Assembly: GCF_027943255.1 (NCBI RefSeq)
Contig: NC_072895.1
Span: 85,376,001 to 85,440,000 of the forward strand
Origin: Anastrepha obliqua
Lineage: Eukaryota > Arthropoda > Insecta > Diptera > Tephritidae
Length of the DNA: 64,000 nucleotides
Reading direction: 5' to 3'
Shown piece after piece: positions 55,725 to 64,000 of this stretch. Position 1 is the stretch's first letter. Each line of letters begins with the position of its first letter. The notes under the pieces are model-generated. The model had not been told where the DNA came from. It saw only the letters and a program-made list of their open reading frames with translations, and did not search any database. The translations under genes and the position numbers were made by a program.

Positions 55725-57915
55725 TCAATAGACTTTCGGTAATATATAGTATCGCACTTTATTACAATAGCGAACCCAAGACGAATGATAGCGCGACATG
55801 TTACGCACTTGCACGCGTTTAGTGCGATGTAACAATATTGTACACAAAATCAGTACACAAATTAATGGTGGCCAGGCAAAACGCAAAAATAGCGGTAATG
55901 TTAGAGCGCAGAGTGCGAGTAAATCGCCAGCATAATTGGGTTGACGTACACGACCCCAAAACGAGCCAAGCAAAAGGCGACGTCCCTGGAACGTGTGTAT
56001 GGTTTCAACACCGACAAAATATGCATTTGTAGGATTTACGCGGTATTTGTATTTGATAGCGCTACTTATACGTTTAAGTAGCAAGCCTGCAATCAGGAGT
56101 ACCACGGGTAAATATGCTGCATAGCAGCAATTCAAAGATTGCACTTGCTTGCCAAGTTGCTGTTCGTAGAAGTATCGTGCTACCGCTGTCAATAAATATG
56201 GAGTGGCTGCATAACGCAAGAGCAGCAAAGCACCAAAACCTTCACCCTGCATTTCAAACGAAGATGCCAAATGGTGCTCGAAAATTATAGCATCCAACAT
56301 ATAGGCCAGCAACATACCCGAAGTAAGCAAAGCTGCGCTATCATATCGCCCATTATAATAATAATATGTCATCGTGTTCCAAACGCCACGTTCATTTGCC
56401 GGCAGCCAAGGTAGAGACAGCTGTTTATACAAATAACATTCAACATACAACAGAGTCAACAGCAAAGCCACACGATAAAACACCAACTTGAAATCAACCA
56501 AATCTATCCATCTGGGGTTCACCTGCCGGCCTTGTGCATAGTCCACCAGAAAGTTACCTGTTTTACCATAAATGTTTGGCTGCGCTTGGCTCGATTTGGC
56601 ATTCAACGTATTAGAGCGTATGTAAGCCCACAATGCTAAAATAAATGCATTTAAAAATCCATATAAGCAAAAACGCATTTGATGTTTTAGTACGAAATCA
56701 GCTAACGGATAGTTTAGATACTCGGCCCAACCAGCTCCCAAAGTCATCAGTATCGCAATAGGTAATGCATTGAATTTATATTCAGCGCTATAGTGAGTGA
56801 CACCACCAATACCACCTATGCGTTCTGTGGGTAGGCGCACATATCTACCAAATATCGTTGCGGAAAGCACAAAAACTCCTAATTGAAATGCAATATACCC
56901 AGAAACGGCTTCATTGTTGAAAATAGATTTCCATGCAGCGCTAGTTTTAAATGAATTAATATCCATATGGGGTATGACCAACTCACACACGTTCTTCTGA
57001 CAACTCCATTGCAAATAGTACACGATGCAAGGTACGAGTAGCATTAGTAGCGTAGTTCCTGCCCAGCCTCCAAATTCCTTTGGTGTCTCCAGCTGCCGAC
57101 AATTTGGTCCCAGCGCAGTGGTCGAATACGAGTGCTGGGAACTTGCTTTGAAGCTTTTAAAGTTGTCTCCATCATCTTCTTCGTAATCTTCCATTGTGCG
57201 ACCATTTGTTTCGTTATCGGAAAATTCCGCCTTCGAAGAAGCACCATCATCAAAGATAGAACGTGACACCGAACGACTATACCGACTTTCTACTTCAGTA
57301 TTTGTGGTGGGTGTGTGCGTACCCTCACGTCTGCCACCGGCAATAGTTTTTGAAACGGAGCGTCGTATGTAATCCGACAACTTTTGAAACTCGGTGTCCA
57401 ATGCTGAGGCAGTCGAACGTATCTCAATAGTCTTTTGGGTGCTGCTGGAGCTAAATGTGCTAAGCAAGGAAGAAGTAGACTTTGTTGTAAAAGGCGGTGA
57501 ACTTCTTTCACCGACGTTAACATTCGAACCAACCGCAGTCGGTATCCGTGTTTTCGAGGCGGTTTTAGGTGAAGGGGTCTAATTGTGAGCTTAAATTAGT
57601 TTTTTTTTTATTAAATTTAAACCAATTATTAGAACTCACCTTCTTTAATTCTTTTATAGGAGAAGGATTGGAAACCGGAGATGACCGTTCAATAGTTATT
57701 GCGGATGGCGCTGATGCTGCGGCTGAAGATCGCGGTCGCGATGAGCGTCGTGTGCGTCCAGGCGAAGTGCGTCTCGGTGGAGAAACATTTGTCTTAGAAG
57801 AACTTCTTTTCACGGGTACATTGATATGCGTACTTGCTGTACTAACTTTTTCTGTTGGCGCTAAGACCGATTCTTCATTCCGTTTCCGACGCCCGCTCGT
57901 ACGACGACCCTCCAT
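55725..57915 (-). CDS. LBR: lamin B receptor (inner nuclear membrane protein, sterol-reductase-like fold)
   Basis: Two coding exons on the minus strand: 57915-57640 (92 codons; ATG at 57915, donor AAG|GTGAGT) and 57578-55725 (acceptor TTAG; TGA at 55727-55725), joined over a 61 bp intron, give 709 aa. Residues 1 to about 260 are a basic, Ser/Arg-rich nucleoplasmic domain (RTSGRRKR, PRRTSPGRTRRSSRPRSS) with no visible Tudor domain, as known in Drosophila LBR. It binds lamin and chromatin in the family. From about 265 there follow some eight hydrophobic segments of the ERG24/sterol C14-reductase family, with GNFLVDYAQGRQVNPRW (433-449) and FWGRVRQPNYAGDLLA conserved. The C-terminal signature is eroded: where vertebrate LBR has RDE-C-KYG it reads KRVQVRNMSRYHSSW. 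This fits reports that fly LBR lacks reductase activity. Converges with Xbp1 and diverges from Tango11. Confidence 0.96.
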
Positions 57916-60220
57916 CTAACTTGTTTTCTCGCTTTTATTTTTGTCTTTAATATTATATTTTTAATCTCCCCGTTAGCTCTATAACAATAACAAAAGCAAA
58001 AACAAAAGCCATACATAAACATAAAATAAATATATGTAATTCTATCTGAAATAGAATTTCTCTTCGTTTTCACGACAAAACTCTTTTACCCTCGCAATGA
58101 TTTTTCGCGCGCAACTTGAGGTCGACGTCGACGTTACTGTACATTTTGTTTTTGGTTGCAACCATAAGCATTGCAGACAAATTTTTCATTCCAACAACTT
58201 TGCTCACACACTCAAATTTTACCCACCTAATTAATGTATTCTGCTTCACGATATATAATTTATTATGTATGCATCAAAAAATTTTCACTGAATATGATTT
58301 TGATTTATTTAGCTAAACTTTTATTAAGGAATTTTTGAATACAAGTAATGCCGCTTTGACTTTTACGATAATTGAACATGAATAGATGCCAGGATGCCGA
58401 AAGGGAAAGTATGTGAAAAGAAAAGGGCAAAAGATAAGCGAAGGGATCTAGCAATAACGGTGGTGTGAGTGAAACAAGTAAAAAAGGCAGCTGCAAAGTT
58501 CTGGGAATTTCAGTGTTGAACACACAGAAAATATCATGCCATTGCTGTTGATATTCGCTTTGGAAATGAATTCGCCCAACCAGTTTATGAGAAATTGGGA
58601 ATTTTTAATAAGAAATCTATCAATCACTAATGAACAAGAATGATAGATTACCGGAATTGGCAATTCGAAGCAAAATTTCAAGAGCAACTTTGGCTACAAG
58701 GTCATAGCGCACTTGGTTGCCAATTATCCCCGGTCATTTCGTACGCTATTCAACTTAGGCCTTGCTCAGACGCAGGTAGATAGAATTCTAATCAGATCTT
58801 TAATTGATTATCAGCGGTTTTGAAGGGATCAGCTGATTTTCTGATGTAGCAGGGGATATTGCAGCGGTTTCTTTACGACAAAACTGAGATAAATATATGG
58901 GAAAATCATCATCAAATAAATATATGCCAATGCTCATGTTACGTTGTTGCCATCTGAACATTACTTATGACCATATTCCCTGGATCTGAGTCCGGTGGAT
59001 TGAAGCCAATGGTCGATTTTCCAAAACGGGGTTTGTACGCCGTATCAGATATGGGATAGACTAACTGCTCATTGTGTACTGAATTCGAACAAAAACAATT
59101 GAATGTAATTGAAATAGCAAACTTTAAAAACACGCCGACATCCATATTTTTCTCAAAATAAATTAGAAATACACGGTCTTTCATGTGATGGTTGGTGTAA
59201 TGGTCACCCACGTCACCGTAGTGCGAAAGATACATAAATTTTAACAAAACTTGTGCCAAATGTTGCCATTGACGTTTCTGCATAAACACTTTTACACACA
59301 TCCGCGTTATCAGTTACAATTTTTCATTGTATAATAAAGCGAAAAACCAACAAATACAACTAGTTCATTTATATATAATTAACATTATTCAACATTGTTT
59401 TTAAGTTATTTTAATAAAAATTATAATTTTTCTAAGTTTATTTTATAAATGATTTCGCATTGTACTGTTTGGCAACACTGTATGGGGAGAGAGCAATCAG
59501 CTTCCCGTTTTTAAGGAACAATCCAAAATTTTTCATTTACCCACGTACACGATCTACGTTACTACGTAACGGAACGATGGTGAGTTTTTATTTACATTGG
59601 GCTCTCATTAGTTTATTCGTGTCAGTTAACACGAAGGTACGTTTACGTCTACGTTGGCGAGCATGAGCACCATAATTGGGTCATGAACTATTACACGTTT
59701 ATTTTTTCTTCTACTGGCAACTTCATTATCGCTGTCAGATCAACTGCATTTCGTAATCGGATAAATACACTCTGCACACTCTGTGTTGCAGTACAGAATA
59801 AAAAAAATAGAATTGGAGCAAAGTTGCCGAATTGTTTTCCTCGGGTCTTTTTCTTTTGGAGGAGTTAAAAAGTAAGCAGGAGTGCACAATTGAATATTAT
59901 TTATTTCAGTAGTTTACATGAAATTTTCATTTGCTCGTCAAACTAAAAATTTATTTGTTTTTCCAAACTTACCTATTGGTTTTACTTCCTGTCTGTCGTC
60001 TACGTTCCTTTATAAAATTCAGTAATATCGCAGCGAGAAATTCGAACGGAACATAAGTTGGGAATTGTGTAGAGTTGAGGGGCGATCCATAATTGTGATA
60101 TAATATTTGATAAATTTGTACAAAGTTATTATCGCATCACCGGGCGACAGACAGGAAATTGAGCCATAGCAAATCTGACAAGACAAAAAATCAAACAAAA
60201 AGACTCAGTGACTAACTACA
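57916..60220. other. shared upstream region of LBR and Tango11; contains repeat R-B copy
   Basis: The 2.3 kb between the divergent LBR and Tango11 start codons holds 5' UTRs and promoters of both, which cannot be separated by eye. A partial copy of repeat R-B lies at about 58755-58965 (GATCAGCTGATTTTCTGATG, AGCGGTTTCTTTACGA, GCTCATGTTACGTTGTTGCC). A 120-codon minus frame (59301-58939) overlapping its edge has no recognised similarity. Confidence 0.4.
58755..58965 (+). repeat. interspersed repeat R-B, copy 3
   Basis: Shares CAGCTGATT, CTGATGTA/CTGACGTA, AGCGGTTTCTTTACGA, ATGCTCATGTTACGTTG and GCCATCTGAAC, in order, with 36770-36925. Ends and class undefined. Confidence 0.5.
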
Positions 60221-63200
60221 ATGGGTACACCACAATCTCCCACCCGTATGTTCAATGGCCTGGATGAAGATATATACAATGAAGCAAAATTCGCACATGA
60301 AATAAATGACAAAATGCGTGTTCCTAAGCGCATTAAAGCTACAGGAGAATTCTCCGACGAAGATTTATTGTTATCCAATCAGAATGGCTTAATGAATTCG
60401 TGGAATTACCATGATAAGATTGACATGAACGTACCAGATCGTATAGTGGTATTGGGTCATAATCAACATCTAGAGACACGTTCAGCACCACTTGAAATAC
60501 AACTGGAAAACTCAATTTTACCAAAGAATCCGGCGATGAGCATGGTGCGTGTGCAAACACCACCGCGCGTTATAACACTTAATGATCACCACTTCCCTTC
60601 TGCTTCTGAAGAAAGCTCACCACATCGGTACGGCGATGGTGCTGACTTGGAAGATGGTGATTATGATGACGACGATACACGTCCACCACCTTATGTGCGT
60701 GCTAACGGTGTAGCACATGCACAAGTAGGATTCCACCCAGTCGACTCGAATTCGGTGGAATCGGATTCACAGGTATGCTTTATAACAAATATTATCGATA
60801 CATTGAAAACTTCAAAATAAATATAAACTTTTACAACAAGTAGCATATGCATGTATCATATACATATCGCACCCTAAATACAAAAGGGTCACAACTCAAA
60901 ATGTTCCTTCTGCTCAAATACGAACGAAACGTTATCAATAAAACGGTCCGCGAATGACATATGGCAAAAATAAATTTTTTGTTTTTTGATAGGACTGTTA
61001 TAAGCTTACATGGCAAATTTCAGCGTGATATGTCACATAGTTTGTTTTCTGTGCTACTGTAAACAAGTCAAGCTCGAGTTTGGAAAATTTTGAGTTGTGA
61101 CCCTTTTGTATTTAGGGTGCGATATGTATGTACATATATATAAACCAAAACAACATTACGTTTTCTCGAAATTTTAAATGCTCAATTATAAAGAGTAGTA
61201 TAAAATGCAAAAGTAGCAAGCAGTTAAGTAGGCGGATTGAAACGTGCTTAATTGTTAGGGATGAGACATTTTCACGACATTAAATCTATACAACATCCAG
61301 CTAGATTTTATAAAGGGTCTATGGATTTTGGAAAGCCTGAATTACATTTTAGAAAACGGCAATTCGGTTTTTGAATAATCCACATTATTTTATATTACAC
61401 TCATACAGATCGTGTATTCCCATATGTAACCTCGCATACATTGATAAAATCTAATAAAAAATATTTATGATGTAATCCTTCAGCAGTATTTAAAATTAAT
61501 CAGAATAAAGTCTAGTATGTATGGTGCATTAATCATTAAAAACGCTTTCCAAAATCCAATTGACTATTCATAAAATCCAACAGAACATCCTAAAATTCAA
61601 GTGGAAATGGTGTAGATATATGACTATAATGCGACTGGTTATTTGACTTACATATACATTTCAGGTGGTAGTTTACGCCATTAGTGTGTGTGCTGTGATT
61701 GACCTGAAACGTAAATATTTTGGAAACACTATCCACATGTAAAATAAATTGTATAGAATGAATGAATTACAATGAGGTTTGCACTTTGATTCCACGGTCT
61801 TTTGTGCAGCCAGTATTTCATTCACATCCATCTCTCGTAATAAAGCTATTGTTGATGTTGTTGTAGCTGTACCTTTGCCCTGTCAGTGAAGCGGTCGTCT
61901 TCGTCTAGCTCATCTAACGGTAGGCCCAGAAACTAGCTGTTTCGGCGGGTTGGATCCAGAGGGAGAGGGGTGTTAGTCGAGTAGGTTTAATGGGGCAATG
62001 TTTGGTATGTCGGGGTCGATTCAGGATAAGTAGGAGTTTAACCTGCTACAATATCCAGATCGTAATTGTACCAAGGTTACGCGGGACTCTCGGGGAAGTT
62101 GGAGCTCTTCGTCTGTGATTGGTGGTGGTTGGACTCCGATAACGGCATTCGGGGGTCGGGAGCTTAAGAAGGTGGTGAGAGTCTCCCGAGGAATGTCGTT
62201 TATGGCCTGTCTGTACACTGTCATTCCCATAGCAGTCGATTCTACGTTAGCGGAATGACTCGGGGTTTTTCCCGACCAAGGACTGCCGCCCCAATAAACT
62301 AGCCCTGTCTAGTGTACCGTAATAAAGCTATCATGGAGTGTGGTTTGGCTGTTCGGTTGGAGTTTCCGCGGATCGGTCGCAGTAACAAGAGGAGTCGGTG
62401 GACCTTATTCCAAGGCTGTGCAGATGGCTGCGCAATCTGCAGTGACCTGTAAGAATGCACGTGAGGGATGTTTATGAGTTACCTGAACTTTTTTTGATTA
62501 TACCTCCTCAGAAAGGACTTTGCTTGGCACAATTGTATTAACCCAATAGCTCCTGAAAAGGTTCCACGCCCTAGCTGAGCATAATTTTATTCAGTTCCTC
62601 AAAGTCTCAAGCCACAGAATTTAAAAGGAAATGAAGAAACGAGTAGACTGGTCGCAGAGGCCGCGCTAAAAATAAAAAGGAACAAAGATTAATAGAACTG
62701 ATCTGAGATAACCGTACAAACGTCTCATAAATGTTTTTTTTTTGTGGTAGGGGACAGGTTGAAAAGTTGTTACGGAAGATGATGGTTTCGCGTGATTTAT
62801 GTCATTATTCGTATATCGGCGGCCGCCGTAGCCGAATGGTTTGGTGCGCGACTATCATTCGGTAGTGCATAGGTTCGAATATCCGTGCATGAAACAGCAA
62901 AATGATAGAAAACATTTTTACTAACAGCGGTCGGACCTCGGCGGGCAATGGCAAACCTCCGAGTGTATTCTTCTAAGAAAAAGCTCCTTACAAAAAAACA
63001 ATTTGCCGTTCGGAGTCGGCTTAAAACTGTAGGTCCCTCCATTTGTGACACAACATCAAGACGCAAACCTCAAATAGGAGGAGGACCTCGGCCAAACATC
63101 TAGCAGAAGTACGCGTGCCAATTATTTATTTTTTTTTTTTTAATCGTTAATCGTATCAATTGCCACATCAGTTTCGATAAGTTTTTCACTCTTTATCTAG

Positions 63201-63686
63201 AATAAAAACTTTTTTAAGTCATTTTCATCATAAATTTTGAAACTTCGACAAATTCCGCTCAAATAATTGTCAATATATTTTGCTAACAACAAGCTTATAT
63301 AAGATAATGAAAAATTTGAAAATTATCGCTTTAAAGGACTTGCTGGTGCATAAAAAAACAAATTGAATTACATATTTGAAGAAAATAATTGGAATGAATT
63401 TTTGTGTTTGTTGCAGTTGACTACTGGTGGAGGAAGCAAACGTTCGCAACAGCTGGCGTATAATAATGAGACATCTCTTGTCAGTCATCGGGAAGGTACA
63501 CCAATTGGAGAACTTACGCCACACGAAGAGATTCTATACTTGCGTCGACAATTGGCCAAATTAAATCGTCGAGTATTGAATATCGAAATCAACAATGAGC
63601 AACGTTTGCAACGTGAGAAAATCGTATATTGCTTGGGCTTGGCGTATTTCGTATTGAAGGCTGTTTTTTGGCTGAATCGTAATTGA
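60221..63686 (+). CDS. Tango11: Tango11, mitochondrial fission factor (Mff) orthologue
   Basis: Exon 1 60221-60772 (184 codons, donor CAG|GTATGC) and exon 2 63417-63686 (acceptor TTGCAG, TGA) join in phase 0 across a 2644 bp intron to give 273 aa. The N-terminus has the two Drp1-binding repeats of Mff: INDKMRVPKRIKATG (about 29-42) and IDMNVPDRIVVLGHN (about 67-81), then MVRVQTPPRVITLNDH (about 108-123), matching LKTPPRVLTLSE of human MFF. An acidic DLEDGDYDDDD stretch and a PPPY motif follow. Exon 2 encodes the C-terminal coiled coil (LYLRRQLAKLNRRVLNIEIN) and a single tail-anchor segment (VYCLGLAYFVLKAVFWLN) ending in basic-polar RN, which inserts in the mitochondrial or peroxisomal outer membrane. 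It recruits the dynamin Drp1. Retention of the intron would add about 14 residues and end at 60820 without the anchor. Known middle exons of other isoforms were not found in the intron. Confidence 0.95.
60863..61126. mobile_element. short inverted-repeat element (MITE) in the Tango11 intron
   Basis: The two ends are perfect 40 bp inverted repeats starting CATATCGCACCCTAAATACA, flanked by TA at 60861-60862 and 61127-61128. The 264 bp length, long perfect ends and non-coding interior fit a Tc1/mariner-type miniature element. The transcript of the Tango11 intron could fold here into a long hairpin. Confidence 0.85.
61850..62290 (-). pseudogene. Jockey-like LINE C-terminal fragment in the Tango11 intron
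   Basis: On the minus strand the frame from 62230 reads MTVYRQAINDIPRETLTTFL, PPPITDEELQLPRESRVTLV and QLRSGYCSRLNSYLSRIDPD, then IPNIAPLN with the zinc-knuckle part deleted, then the C-terminus including TASFLGLP-like residues degraded. It ends near an (AAC)n-like tail at 61850-61880. Immediately upstream (62232-62290) it carries phrases also seen in repeat R-A (CAGTCCTTGGTCGG, GTAGAATCGACTG), which suggests that R-A derives from this LINE family. Confidence 0.72.
62817..63142 (+). mobile_element. tRNA-derived SINE in the Tango11 intron
   Basis: The head has A box (GTAGCCGAATGGTTTGG, near 62827) and B box (GGTTCGAATATCCG, near 62871); the body includes GGCAATGGCAAACCTCCGAG, GGAGTCGGCTTAAAACTG and AAGACGCAAACCTC, and the 3' end GTACGCGTGCCAATTATT with a T-rich run. 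More diverged than the copy at 1938-2258. Confidence 0.85.
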
Positions 63687-64000
63687 AGATTGCTTGCGGA
63701 TGAACTTAAATCCGAAGGCAATATTAATGCAGTTGGTCGCCATACATTTTCGTGGTATTTTACAAATCGTCTAAATTTATTGAGAATCGAGGGAGAACAT
63801 GGCTACGGAAAATGTTGTTGTGAAGGGATGCTAGTGGAAAGGACCGCCAACATTAATACATACATACATGAGTATCATATTATCCATTAATTTGTTCTTT
63901 GTAATCGTAACAATGATGAAAGTGTATTTTTGAATTTAATCTGATTGCCTTCGAGCGCTTTCATTTTTATTAGACTAAATTATTCCGATATTGTTGTTTA
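63687..64000 (+). other. Tango11 3' flank
   Basis: Begins directly after the Tango11 stop and probably is 3' UTR. No AATAAA hexamer is seen before the window ends. The 66-codon frame at 63690-63890 lacks similarity. Confidence 0.4.

Noticed and set aside
57569..57919. Plus-strand 116-codon frame opposite LBR exon 1
   Set aside because: Shadow of the basic LBR N-terminus; no motif and no splice support.

Overview
The window looks like nuclear DNA of a higher fly, most likely a tephritid fruit fly. This rests on fly-like Xbp1, LBR and Mff/Tango11 genes with introns of about 60 bp, high A+T content, and a dense layer of insect DNA transposons, non-LTR retrotransposons and tRNA-derived SINEs. 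The family assignment is inference; no species can be read from the sequence.

Layout. Positions 1-50 kb are gene-poor and built mostly of decayed, often nested mobile elements: several mariner subfamilies, IS630/mariner relatives, Tc1-like elements, two piggyBac-like elements, at least nine LINE fragments, a tRNA-derived SINE family with about seven copies, and two further interspersed repeat families. The only host-like coding sequence there is one low-complexity exon with a good splice donor (28385-29096, minus). Positions 51-64 kb form a gene cluster: Xbp1 (plus, 51141-52687), LBR (minus, 55725-57915) and Tango11/Mff (plus, 60221-63686). Xbp1 and LBR converge; LBR and Tango11 diverge across a 2.3 kb shared upstream region.

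Function. Xbp1 encodes the bZIP effector of the unfolded protein response. The two stem-loops that define its cytoplasmic Ire1 intron can be read directly, and removal of 26 nt joins the bZIP frame to the long activation-domain frame. The unspliced frame has a hydrophobic stretch where mammalian XBP1u carries its membrane-targeting region. LBR is an inner-nuclear-membrane protein with a sterol-reductase-like membrane domain, one signature of which is eroded. Tango11 is the tail-anchored mitochondrial/peroxisomal fission adaptor. The three act at the ER, nuclear envelope and mitochondria; nothing shows that they are co-regulated.

Most unusual. (1) A 1981 bp element at 24422-26402 has perfect 32 bp terminal inverted repeats beginning like a P-element end and a 9 bp target duplication, and it sits inside the end of a piggyBac-like element. 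It carries a small gene with three coding exons, consistent splice sites and frames, and a poly(A) signal; I do not recognise the 109-aa product. (2) Two near-identical 0.7 kb TTAA-flanked elements lie in inverted orientation on either side of Xbp1. (3) A 264 bp element with perfect 40 bp inverted repeats sits in the Tango11 intron.
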